A stretch of 64,000 bases of DNA from Arthrobacter sp. YN (GTDB lineage: Bacteria; Actinomycetota; Actinomycetes; Actinomycetales; Micrococcaceae): contig NZ_CP022436.1 of assembly GCF_002224285.1 (NCBI RefSeq), positions 2,542,001 through 2,606,000 on the forward strand, in the 5' to 3' direction. This document shows, piece by piece, positions 9,819 to 18,321 of this stretch; positions within the stretch are counted from its first letter, which is position 1; every line of letters starts with the position of its first letter. Made by a program: the position numbers and the translations under genes. Under the pieces are notes generated by a model. That model saw nothing but the letters and a program-made list of their open reading frames with translations, was not told where the DNA came from and did no database searches.

Positions 9819-12422
9819 ATGTCCGATGTGACTATTCAGCCGGATTTGGCCGGAGTTTCGTTCGCCGCCAACCTGGCCGCGTTCGGAGACCGTACCGCCA
9901 TCAGCGTTGGCGACCGCTCAATCAGCTATGGTGAGCTGGCCCAGCTCGTAGGGGCGATGGCGCGGTCGTTCGGTCCCGCCCGACGCCTGATTGCGCTTGA
10001 GGCCGAGAATACCTTGTCGTCGTTGACGGTCTACCTCGCTGCCATGGCGTCCGGACATCCTCTGCTGATTTTGCCCCCGGGCGGTGGCCAAGCTTCCGAA
10101 GCACTCATTGCCGCCTATGATCCCGACATTGTTGCCCGTTCAGGCCCTGGCGATTGTGTCCTGGACGTCCTGAGGGACGAGACCCGGCACGACTTACATC
10201 CCGAGTTGGCGCTCTTGGTCAGCACGTCCGGTTCCACCGGATCACCGAAACTTGTTCGTCTCTCCGGCGCCTCCGTTCAGGCCAACGCGGCCGCTATCGC
10301 CGAGTACTTGCACCTGCGTCCAAGTGACACCGCAGCCACCACGCTTCCCCTCTCGTACTGTTACGGGATGAGCGTGGTCAACAGCCACTTGCTGGTGGGC
10401 GCATCTTTGGTACTGACCGAGCTTTCGGTGGTGGATCCCTGTTTTTGGGACCTGGTCCGATCAAGGCACGTGACATCGTTTGCCGCCGTGCCGTACACGT
10501 TCGACCTTCTGGACCGGGTCGGCTTCGAGCACCTGGACCTTCCGAGCCTGCGTTACATCACCCAGGCTGGAGGCCGCCTGGCACCGGAGCGAGTCCGTTG
10601 CTACGCAGAGTTGGGCCAAAAACGCGGGTGGGACCTTTTTGTCATGTACGGGCAGACGGAGGCGACAGCCCGGATGGCCTACCTGCCACCCGACCAAGCG
10701 GCAGTCCACCCGCACGCTATCGGAGTGCCACTACCAGGCGGAGCGTTCCGGCTTGAACCAGTCCCGGGGTTGGACGCCAGCGAACTCGTATTCAGCGGCC
10801 CCAACGTCATGCTGGGCTATGCGGAGCGACCCGAGGACCTGGCTCTCGGCCGCGAAATTTCAGAGCTCCGCACCGGTGACCTTGCCCGTCAAGACCCGGG
10901 CGGCCTCTATGAAATCGTTGGCCGGCGCAGCCGATTCGTCAAAATCGCTGGGCTCCGGATTGATCTGGGACAAGTAGAACGGATCCTTTCACACCTTGGC
11001 CTCAGTGCCGCCGCTGCCGGCTCGGACGAGATGGTGGTGGCAGCAGTGGAAGGCGCCCATGACCTCGCCTTGGTCGCCAAAACTTTGGCGCAGGACCTGC
11101 GGGTGCCGCGTGCCGCCGTCGAACTTCATTCTGTACCGTCCATTCCGCGGCTGGCCAACGGAAAACCCGACTACCCGGCCATCCTGGCATTGTCCCTCCA
11201 GCCCGATTCAGATCGGCAACCAGAGGCGGAGGCAAGTACGGGTTCTGCGTCATCGACGGACACTGTGCGGGAGATTTTCGAGGACGTCCTCGAATGCCGC
11301 AACGTCAAAGGGTCCGACACGTTCGTTTCCTTGGGGGGTGACTCACTTTCCTATGTGGCTGCTTCGGTCCGTTTGGAGCGCGCTCTCGGCTATGTTCCGA
11401 CCGGCTGGCACCTCATGCCTGTGTGCGAGCTCACGCCCGCCCCTTCATCCGCTGGTCGCCAGTCCGGCGCGGTGACCAGCAAAACGGGCAAAGCCAGGAC
11501 TTTGCGGGGACGGCTGTTCGCCCGCATGGAGACAGGTATTGTTCTGCGCGCCGTGGCAATCGTCTTCATAGTGTCCACGCACTTCAAATTCTTCGACTGG
11601 GAAGGAACAGCGCACGTCCTGATGGCGCTGGCCGGCTATAACTTTGCCCGCTTCCAGTTGTCCGGCTCCCGAAAGGAGCGGCTGCTGAGGCAGCTGCGTA
11701 CCGTTGGGCGGATCGTGCTTCCGAGCGTCGTCGTGATTGCCGTCGCGTTTGTGCTCACGGATGATTATGGCTGGCAGAACGTGTTCCTGCTGAACTCTCT
11801 CCTGGGTCCCCAGGGGTGGACGGATATGTCCCGCTTCTGGTTCGTTGAGGTACTGGTCCACATCTTGCTCGGTTTGGCTGTGCTGCTCGCGATACCGGCG
11901 GTTGATCGTGCCCTGCGCAGGTGGCCGTGGGGCTTCCCCCTGGCTTTGGCGGGCGTTGACCTGCTGCAGCGCTTCGACGTCGTCGAAGTGTCGTATCCCG
12001 GGCAGGGGCCCGTGCTGTGGCTTTTTGCACTGGGTTGGGCGGCTGCGGCCTCAAAAAACGTCCGGCAGCGCGCCGTCGTCACCGCTATCGCCTTGGTGAC
12101 GATCCCCGGTTCATTTTCGGATGAGTATCGTAGTGCAACCATCGTGGTTGGGTTCCTTGTCCTGCTGTGGATCCCGACTCTGCCCGTGCCACGTGGACTG
12201 CATCGAATCACGGCTCTGCTGGCCACGTCTTCCCTGTATGTCTATGTCACTCACTGGCTGATATACCCCCTGTTGGTGGAGGGGGACAGAGGCCTGGCCG
12301 TTCTTGCTTCCTTGGCCGTTGGTGTGGCCTATTGGGCGGCTGCCACCCGGGCCATGGCCAGCGCCGAGCGGTGGCTTCTACTTCGCCGTGAGAGAGACCT
12401 TAGCCCTGGCAAGGCATCCTGA
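9819..12422 (+). CDS. Adenylation-thiolation-acyltransferase-3 fusion protein, iron-regulated
   Basis: The 867-residue product combines three modules. Residues 1-460 form an ANL adenylation domain with TSGSTGSPK (A3), YGQTEAT (A5), TGDLARQDPG (A7), GRRSRFVKIAGLRIDLGQVE (A8) and the A10 lysine in NGKPDY. Residues about 480-555 form a carrier domain with LGGDSLS; S509 is the likely phosphopantetheine site. Residues about 565-855 form a membrane acyltransferase-3 domain with about ten hydrophobic segments and the STHF segment, where this family has its catalytic histidine. It therefore probably activates a carboxylic or amino acid, loads it on itself and transfers it to an acceptor at the membrane. 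Substrate and acceptor are unknown. The iron box points to a role in iron limitation. An in-frame GTG at 9828 is an alternative start. Confidence 0.85.
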   Translation: MSDVTIQPDLAGVSFAANLAAFGDRTAISVGDRSISYGELAQLVGAMARSFGPARRLIALEAENTLSSLTVYLAAMASGHPLLILPPGGGQASEALIAAYDPDIVARSGPGDCVLDVLRDETRHDLHPELALLVSTSGSTGSPKLVRLSGASVQANAAAIAEYLHLRPSDTAATTLPLSYCYGMSVVNSHLLVGASLVLTELSVVDPCFWDLVRSRHVTSFAAVPYTFDLLDRVGFEHLDLPSLRYITQAGGRLAPERVRCYAELGQKRGWDLFVMYGQTEATARMAYLPPDQAAVHPHAIGVPLPGGAFRLEPVPGLDASELVFSGPNVMLGYAERPEDLALGREISELRTGDLARQDPGGLYEIVGRRSRFVKIAGLRIDLGQVERILSHLGLSAAAAGSDEMVVAAVEGAHDLALVAKTLAQDLRVPRAAVELHSVPSIPRLANGKPDYPAILALSLQPDSDRQPEAEASTGSASSTDTVREIFEDVLECRNVKGSDTFVSLGGDSLSYVAASVRLERALGYVPTGWHLMPVCELTPAPSSAGRQSGAVTSKTGKARTLRGRLFARMETGIVLRAVAIVFIVSTHFKFFDWEGTAHVLMALAGYNFARFQLSGSRKERLLRQLRTVGRIVLPSVVVIAVAFVLTDDYGWQNVFLLNSLLGPQGWTDMSRFWFVEVLVHILLGLAVLLAIPAVDRALRRWPWGFPLALAGVDLLQRFDVVEVSYPGQGPVLWLFALGWAAAASKNVRQRAVVTAIALVTIPGSFSDEYRSATIVVGFLVLLWIPTLPVPRGLHRITALLATSSLYVYVTHWLIYPLLVEGDRGLAVLASLAVGVAYWAAATRAMASAERWLLLRRERDLSPGKAS

Positions 12423-12423
12423 A

Positions 12424-12802
12424 TCACTTCCCCGTATGGTCGGCAGACCCGTCCGCCGCGGAGTCCGGGTGGGAGTTGTTATGTGTTTCCTCCGTTCCGT
12501 CGCAGCGAGAAACGCCGGGGCTGATGGCGGTGAATACGAATCGGGTGCTTGGTTCCCCGCCGGGGCCGTTGGGCGGAGTGCGACGGGGCGGCGCCTGCGG
12601 TTGCAGCCACGCCCCGTCGATATCCCACCCAGACATGTAGCCGGGACGAGGGCCTGTGTCCAGCTTTTTTGTACGCGGCAAGAGATGCCCTGCGTTCAGC
12701 CCGGCGTTGCGCGCGGTGCAGTCCGGCCAACATCGCCAGAATGACTCCGATCCACAACACGGCCGCTGCGAGGACGACACCCATCAGAACCAAGGGCTGC
12801 AT
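12424..12802 (-). pseudogene. Small membrane protein gene with apparent frameshift
   Basis: Read from ATG 12802, the first about 46 residues give a convincing single-pass membrane protein (MQPLVLMGVV, then a hydrophobic stretch and a basic HRAQRRAERRA tail). At a run of six A on the minus strand (12665-12670) that frame turns into low-quality sequence. The neighbouring frame carries a natural-looking continuation (KKLDTGPRPGYMSGWDIDGAW...) to a stop at 12424. Removing one A joins both parts into about 125 residues. This could be a sequencing error, a real mutation, or, less likely, programmed slippage. I do not recognise the family. Confidence 0.5.
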
Positions 12803-12982
12803 GATGGAAGTGTAGCCCCGAAAAACCTCGGAAGGACCGGGCCCTTTGTATTTTGAGAAGGGCGCCAATGGAACCGGGCCGCACCGTCAGCCAAGCACGC
12901 TTTCCAAGAGGCGGCAGCGCCGAGTTTCCGGCGCGCTGGCCCGCAGCAACACTTGGGCCCAGGGTCGCCCAACCGGCTGAGG

Positions 12983-13546
12983 TCAGCGCCGCTTCGGCCG
13001 GTAGGTTCGCCCGAAACTGCGTTCGGCGCCCTCGTACATCTGGACGAGCTCCCAGTCATAGCGGCGCCCGCCGGGGACATCGAAGATGCGGGTGCCATCG
13101 CCGAGGAACACTGGGGCTACGAAGACCTGCAGTTCGTCGATGAGGTCGAGTTCCAGTGCTTGGCGGGCGATGTCGGCGCTGATGATCTGAACGTCCCTGT
13201 CGCCGGCGATCTCCTGGGCACGGCGGACCGCCTCCATGACGTTGCAGTTAAGCGCAATGATGGTGGGGTCGTCGGCGATCTCTTCCGGCCGGTGGGTAAG
13301 GATGATCTCGGTCCCGGACCAGGCACCGCCATAAGCCTCGGCTGTCATCTGATCCCGCTCGTCCCTTTGAGCTTTCGCTGCGTCGTAACCGTCCCTGCCG
13401 GAGATGATCACCGCGACCTCGCCGGCCATCCGCTCGGTGGTGCCGTTGTCGAGTGGTTCGGCATCGGACAACCAGCTCATGTCATGTCCGGGCCCAGCGA
13501 TGAAACCGTCGATGGAGCATGTGAATCCCCAGGCTACTTTGCCCAT
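12983..13546 (-). CDS. RibD C-terminal/dihydrofolate reductase-like protein
   Basis: The 187-residue product belongs to the DHFR/RibD_C superfamily of NADPH-binding reductases of unknown substrate (YwjB/YyaP-like). Typical marks are the N-terminal VAWGFTCSIDGFIAG segment, a GRDGYD loop, the EAVRRAQEIAGDRDVQIISADIARQAL nucleotide-binding stretch (split here only for the reader: EAVRRAQEIAG then DRDVQIISADIARQAL), and the C-terminal PVFLGDGTRIF motif. It is monocistronic or loosely linked to the VOC gene on the same strand, 141 bases away. Small reductases of this type are common in actinobacterial accessory regions; no specific role can be given. Confidence 0.85.
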   Translation of the reverse strand: MGKVAWGFTCSIDGFIAGPGHDMSWLSDAEPLDNGTTERMAGEVAVIISGRDGYDAAKAQRDERDQMTAEAYGGAWSGTEIILTHRPEEIADDPTIIALNCNVMEAVRRAQEIAGDRDVQIISADIARQALELDLIDELQVFVAPVFLGDGTRIFDVPGGRRYDWELVQMYEGAERSFGRTYRPKRR

Positions 13547-13687
13547 GTCTTGTCCTCGTGTGGAAGGTAGTCTGCGCTGCTCGATGATTACCTGCGGTTG
13601 AGTGATGGATCGACTCTACTCCAGGATGAAAATGGTCGTCGGGCGTTTGAACTGGAGGAGTTAAGGGTCCGGGGACGATAATGCAGG

Positions 13688-14416
13688 TCAGTCTCCGGCG
13701 GTCCGTGCTTGTTCCAGATTGGCCGCGTTCGCCAGCGCCTCGCTCAGGCTATCCCGCTGCTCGTCGGTGAGCTCAGCGGCTGCGACCTCCGCCAGCAGTA
13801 CGCCGGCCCGCGCCCGGTCACCGAGCCGCATCGAGAGCTCGGCGCCGTAGACCAGCGCTTCCACAAGGTCAGTGACCGGCGACGACGCGCGGTGCCTGTT
13901 CAGTGCGCTGTCCAGGATCCGGGCGGCCTGCCGGGTGTCGCCTTTTGAGTCGCCCAGCACGACCGCGTTCTGCATGGCCTTCGCTAGCTGGCTGGACGGT
14001 TCGTCGGTGCTGTCGTCCGCGGCGTCGGTGTTGTGGAAGATCCGGATCCAGTTGCCGCCCGGATCGACGACCGAGAAGCCGGCGGCGTTGCCGGTGTTCT
14101 TCCGCTTGCGTGGCCTGGTCATTCGCGGGATGCCGGAGACCAGCACCTTGCCGTGCACCGCCCGCATGCCGGCGGCGAAGGCTTCGTAGAGCGCCATAGT
14201 GTCCTCGACCAGGACCACACACGACCCGTACGAAGCCTCCGGGTCGAAGCCGTCCAGCCCAAAGAACTGCAACTGGAAGTCTTCGCGACGGAGGCCGACG
14301 CAGGGGTAGGGCTTGGTCTGCCAGTAAGTGCGTTCGAATCCGAGCATCTGGTAGAAGTCCGCGATTTCGTCGATGGATCGGCAGGGCAGCAGTGGGACGG
14401 TGATCTCGCCTGACAT
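13688..14416 (-). CDS. VOC (glyoxalase/bleomycin-resistance) protein with helical C-terminal extension
   Basis: Residues 1-120 form a vicinal-oxygen-chelate module (ITVPLLPCRSIDEIADFYQ, LGFERTYWQ, then GFSVVDPGGNWIRIF), of the kind found in bleomycin-binding and glyoxalase-like proteins. Residues about 130-242 are an Ala/Leu-rich helical region with repeated-looking pairs (KAMQNAVVLGDSKGD, RQAARILDSAL, DRARAGVLLAEVA) that resembles a TPR-like array. This extension is not part of the simple VOC fold. Start 14416 is chosen over an upstream in-frame ATG because MSGEITVPLL begins the fold and GAGGATG precedes it. Binding of a drug-like ligand is possible but unproven. Confidence 0.8.
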   Translation of the reverse strand: MSGEITVPLLPCRSIDEIADFYQMLGFERTYWQTKPYPCVGLRREDFQLQFFGLDGFDPEASYGSCVVLVEDTMALYEAFAAGMRAVHGKVLVSGIPRMTRPRKRKNTGNAAGFSVVDPGGNWIRIFHNTDAADDSTDEPSSQLAKAMQNAVVLGDSKGDTRQAARILDSALNRHRASSPVTDLVEALVYGAELSMRLGDRARAGVLLAEVAAAELTDEQRDSLSEALANAANLEQARTAGD

Positions 14417-14519
14417 GGCTTCATCCTCACGCGTAGGAGAGCAGCAACTCTGCACAGCGTACGGCAAAGTTGCGAAGGGTGCTCCGAAGCGCTGGCGCCA
14501 GCTCGGGTTCCCCCGGAGT

Positions 14520-15947
14520 CTAATCGGTGCGGTCTGGTCGGTTGAAGGTCAGACCGAGCAGGGCGTTTTCGGTGACTTCGGGCAGTGCGGGGTGGATCCA
14601 GTATTGGTTGGCAGCGAACTGGCGGACGTCGAGGTCGAAGGCCAGGACGGTGATCATTTGCTGGATCAGGGTTGATGCTTGGGGGCCCATGTAGTGGGCG
14701 CCAAGGAGTTTGCCGGTCTCTTGGTCGGCGATGAGTTTGCAGATGCCGGTGGTGTCTTCCAGTGCCCAGCCGTAGGCCACGTCCCCGTAGGTTTGGACCT
14801 TGGTTGTCACGTTGTGGCCGTGTTCGCGGGCTTGGGCTTCGGTCATCCCGACGGTGGCGATCTGGGGGTTGGTGAAGACGGCGGCAGGGACGTGGTCGTG
14901 CGGCATTTTCTGCAGGTTTTCCGGGTTGAGCAGGTTGTGGCGTACGGCGCGCATCTCGGCGTTGGCGACGTGCTTGAGCATGTAGGGCGAGGAGACGTCG
15001 CCGAGGGCCCAGACACCTGCAGCGGAGGTTGACCGGCCGTGCTCATCGACCTTGATACGCCCGGCGCCTATGGTCTCGATCCCGCCGGAGTGTGGGTCCA
15101 GCAGGTCCCCGTTGGGGATGCGCCCGGTGGCCACCAGCAGTACCTCCCCGGTGGCGGAGGTGCCGTCGTCGAGCCTGACGGTTATGCCTTGGTCTGTCTG
15201 GTCGGCGCCGATGGTGGTCCGGCCGAACCGGATATCGAAGCGTTCTGCCGCCAAGTCGTTGTACGGGCCGTGCAGGTCTTCATCGAGGTTCCCCAGGAGC
15301 GTGGAGCGGGCGATGATCGTGACGTCCGTGCCGAGGGCGTCGAAGACGTGGGCGAACTCCATGGCGATGTAGCCACCACCGATGATTACCAAGGATTTGG
15401 GTAGCCGGGGGAGCCGCATGATGTCCTCGTTGGTGTGGTACCGCACGCCGGAGGCAGCGATGTCCTCGGGGATGACGGGCCGGGAACCTGCGGCGATGAC
15501 GATCTGGTCACCTGAGATGGTTTTATGGTGGGCGCCTTGACCCGTGCGCAAGGTGCGTTTTCCGACGAAGACGGCGTGCTGGTCGTAGACGTCGATGTTC
15601 GGGGTCCGTGGGCTTCGGCGGTATTCCTCACCGGCGGCGGCTATAGGGTCGACGCGGTTCTCAAAGATGCGGGTGACCATGGCCGGCCAGTCTACGGAGT
15701 TGAGCTCAGCGCGGAGGCCCAGCCGCCCGGACTCAGCAATGTCCAGCGCGGTGTCGGCGGTGTGTACGTACATTTTCGAAGGGATGCAGCCGGCGTTCAG
15801 GCAGGTGCCGCCGAACGACCCTTCCTCGATGATCGCGATCGACTGGTCTTCGAACTCGGGTCCGGGAATGGAGTTCCCGGACCCGGTGCCGATGATGACC
15901 AGGTCGTAATGCCGGTCTACGGCGGTCTGGCTGGCAGTGTTGTGCAT
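14520..15947 (-). CDS. mtr: Mycothione reductase
   Basis: FAD-dependent disulfide reductase that regenerates mycothiol from mycothione with NADPH in the cytoplasm. The 475-residue product has an N-terminal FAD motif (DLVIIGTGSGN), the redox-active pair C49/C54 in GGTCLNAGCIPSK, an NAD(P)H motif (VIIGGGYIAMEFA), the ALGDVSSPYMLKHVA FAD contact, and a C-terminal dimerisation domain ending with the HPALPEVTENALL active-site histidine. GSGNSIP right after the first glycine motif is typical of mycothione rather than glutathione reductases. Start 15947 gives the usual N-terminus. Mycothiol is confined to actinobacteria, which supports the host assignment. It is divergent from the GH3 gene. Confidence 0.92.
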   Translation of the reverse strand: MHNTASQTAVDRHYDLVIIGTGSGNSIPGPEFEDQSIAIIEEGSFGGTCLNAGCIPSKMYVHTADTALDIAESGRLGLRAELNSVDWPAMVTRIFENRVDPIAAAGEEYRRSPRTPNIDVYDQHAVFVGKRTLRTGQGAHHKTISGDQIVIAAGSRPVIPEDIAASGVRYHTNEDIMRLPRLPKSLVIIGGGYIAMEFAHVFDALGTDVTIIARSTLLGNLDEDLHGPYNDLAAERFDIRFGRTTIGADQTDQGITVRLDDGTSATGEVLLVATGRIPNGDLLDPHSGGIETIGAGRIKVDEHGRSTSAAGVWALGDVSSPYMLKHVANAEMRAVRHNLLNPENLQKMPHDHVPAAVFTNPQIATVGMTEAQAREHGHNVTTKVQTYGDVAYGWALEDTTGICKLIADQETGKLLGAHYMGPQASTLIQQMITVLAFDLDVRQFAANQYWIHPALPEVTENALLGLTFNRPDRTD

Positions 15948-16102
15948 TGAGATGGTCCTCACGGTGGGGTCTTCCCAACCCTACTGAACACGACCCGAAC
16001 GGGATAACCTCGCTCAGGTGCGCGTGCACGTACAGGGTGCAGAATGGGGTTCATGAAGATGGCTGCGGGCTTACGGCCCCGCGAATGCAAGAGCCGGCAT
16101 TG

Positions 16103-18262
16103 ATGGACACGACGACGGGCAGCGCGTACGACGACGCAGTCCGGGCAGTCCGGATGGGTGGGATTGATGCGGATGAAGCTGCCAACCAACTGATCCAACA
16201 GATGACGGATCAGGAGATCCTCGGGCTGCTCGACGGCGACTCGCCCAGGTTGCTGCTCCCCTTCATCCCGATCCTGTTGGACAGGGTGCCCTTCGTGGCC
16301 GGGGCGGTCCCGCGGCTCGGCATACCGGGCATTCGGTTCAGCGACGGTGGCCGCGGTGTAGTGATCGGCGCCTCCACAGCTTTCCCGGTCACAATTGCAC
16401 GGGCAGCAACCTGGGATCCATCGCTGGAAAAACGCGTCGGAGTCGCCATCGGTCTGGAAACCAGGGCCCGGGGAGCGAACTACTCGGCCTCGGTCTGCGT
16501 GAATTTGCTTCGCCACCCAGCATGGGGCCGGGCGCAGGAGTGCTACGGGGAGGATCCGGTACTCACAGCCCGGATGGGATCGGCCCTTACCCGAGGTGTG
16601 CGGGTGAACACGATGGCGTGCGTCAAGCACTTCGCGCTCAACTCGATGGAGAACGAGCGCTTTGAGGTGGACGTGGCGGTGGATGAACACTCCTTGCACG
16701 AGGTGTATCTGCCGCACTTCAAAGCGGTCGTTGACGCCGGAGCAGACTCCGTCATGAGTGCCTACAACCGTGTGCGAGGCGAGTACATGGATGTCAACCG
16801 AGCCCTGCTCACGGACGTTTTGCGGAACGAGTGGGGCTTCTCCGGGTTCGTGACGAGCGACTGGGTGTTCGGGACGCACGACGCGGTCGTCAGCCTCGAG
16901 GCGGGAATGGACGTGGAGATGCCGCTCCGGTTGCTGCGCGCCCGCGCCCTGCCAGCCGCGCTGAGCAACGGTGTCTTGGCCCGTGCCACCGTGCTGCAGT
17001 CCGCACGCCGCATTCTGCGCACGTGCGTGCAGCACGCCGCGGCCCGGGAATCAGCGGTCCCTTCACGTGCCGTCATCGCCTCTCCGGCCCACCGGGCGCT
17101 TGCCCACGAGGTCGCGACAAAGTCGATCGTCCTGCTGAAGAACGAAGCCGTCGGCGCGGCGCCGCTGCTGCCGTTGGCTCCCGCTACCCGGCATCTCGCC
17201 GTGATCGGACGGCTCGCCGGAAGAGCGAACCTCGGCGATCATGGCTCGTCACGCGTTCGGCCTCCCTCCACAGTCTCGCCGCTGCGGGGGCTGCGTGAGG
17301 CGCTTCCAGGGGTCAGGATCACTACGACGAATGGTCGGAACGAGCACCGCGCGGCGGCTTTGGCGGCCGCAGCGGAGACGGCGATCGTCGTTGTAGGCCT
17401 GGACCAGCATGACGAGGGTGAATCCGTCGTCACCGGAGGTGTCGACGTGGGCGTGCTCGGTCGGGAATTCGGCTCAGGCCCTCTCCGTCGGTTGCTCATC
17501 GGACTCGCACACCTGGCCTCCCGCTTCGTCCGGGGCGGCGACCGCAGCTCCCTGAAGCTCCGCCCCTCTGACGAGCGGCTTATCCAGGTGGTCGCCAGCG
17601 CGAACCCCCGGACCGTCGTCGTGCTTGTCAGCGGCAGTGCGATCCTCACCGAGGCATGGCGTGACCGCGTTCCAGCGTTCCTCTTTGCCTGGTACGGCGG
17701 TATGGAGGGCGGCCGCGCGCTTGCGAGTGTGCTGACCGGCAGCGAGGAGCCCGGCGGACGGCTGCCCTTTGTGCTGCCAACGGACGCCGCACATCTGCCA
17801 TTCTTCGACTCCACCGCAAAGTCTGTTGTCTATGACAACCAATGGGGTCAGCGCAGGCTCGACGGCAGGGGGCACAGGCCTGCGTACCCGTTTGGATTCG
17901 GCCTGGGCTATACAACCATCGAGCACCGACTCATTGACCACACGTTGGACAACGCAGGCGGCAGCGCGAACGTGCACGTAACGAACAAGGGCAACCGCAA
18001 GGGCTCAACCGTCGTTCAGGTCTACGCGGCAGATGTGTCCCTCCGCAGACCTGTGGCTCAGCTCCTGGGCTTCCGGAAGGTGACCCTGCAGCCTGGCGCG
18101 GAGACGACTGTGCGGGTCGTTTTGGATGCGGGCCCCACCCTGCAGCGCGATTCGACCACACGGCGCTGGTCTCCCCGTTCGGGGAGTGGGCCCTGCAAGC
18201 GAGCCAACACAGCCCGGACAGCTGGGAGAACGCAATCCGCTTGCGACGTACGGAGGGTCTGA
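16103..18262 (+). CDS. Glycoside hydrolase family 3 protein, C-terminus frameshifted
   Basis: Retaining exo-glycosidase, probably beta-glucosidase-like. The 719-residue frame has the (beta/alpha)8 domain with the nucleophile motif VTSDW (D253) and KHFALN, the second alpha/beta domain (KSIVLLKNEA, VIGRLAGRANLGDHGSS), and the start of the fibronectin-III-like domain. No signal peptide is seen, so it is probably cytoplasmic. After VVLDAG (about 18130) the frame becomes unnatural; a -1 frame continues the domain (HPAARFDHTALVSPFGEW...) to a TGA at 18298-18300. One missing base in a GGGCCCC stretch explains this; the restored protein would have 732 residues. Start 16103 is chosen because residues before it show no family similarity. 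Confidence 0.88.
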   Translation: MDTTTGSAYDDAVRAVRMGGIDADEAANQLIQQMTDQEILGLLDGDSPRLLLPFIPILLDRVPFVAGAVPRLGIPGIRFSDGGRGVVIGASTAFPVTIARAATWDPSLEKRVGVAIGLETRARGANYSASVCVNLLRHPAWGRAQECYGEDPVLTARMGSALTRGVRVNTMACVKHFALNSMENERFEVDVAVDEHSLHEVYLPHFKAVVDAGADSVMSAYNRVRGEYMDVNRALLTDVLRNEWGFSGFVTSDWVFGTHDAVVSLEAGMDVEMPLRLLRARALPAALSNGVLARATVLQSARRILRTCVQHAAARESAVPSRAVIASPAHRALAHEVATKSIVLLKNEAVGAAPLLPLAPATRHLAVIGRLAGRANLGDHGSSRVRPPSTVSPLRGLREALPGVRITTTNGRNEHRAAALAAAAETAIVVVGLDQHDEGESVVTGGVDVGVLGREFGSGPLRRLLIGLAHLASRFVRGGDRSSLKLRPSDERLIQVVASANPRTVVVLVSGSAILTEAWRDRVPAFLFAWYGGMEGGRALASVLTGSEEPGGRLPFVLPTDAAHLPFFDSTAKSVVYDNQWGQRRLDGRGHRPAYPFGFGLGYTTIEHRLIDHTLDNAGGSANVHVTNKGNRKGSTVVQVYAADVSLRRPVAQLLGFRKVTLQPGAETTVRVVLDAGPTLQRDSTTRRWSPRSGSGPCKRANTARTAGRTQSACDVRRV

Positions 18263-18321
18263 TTGACCAGGAAGGCATTTCAGACGGCAAGCGGGCCTGA
18301 TGGAGTCAGAGGTTCCGCCAA

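Noticed and set aside
15947..16102. A longer start for the GH3 gene
   Set aside because: The 52 added residues overlap the mycothione reductase start on the other strand and do not resemble GH3 proteins.
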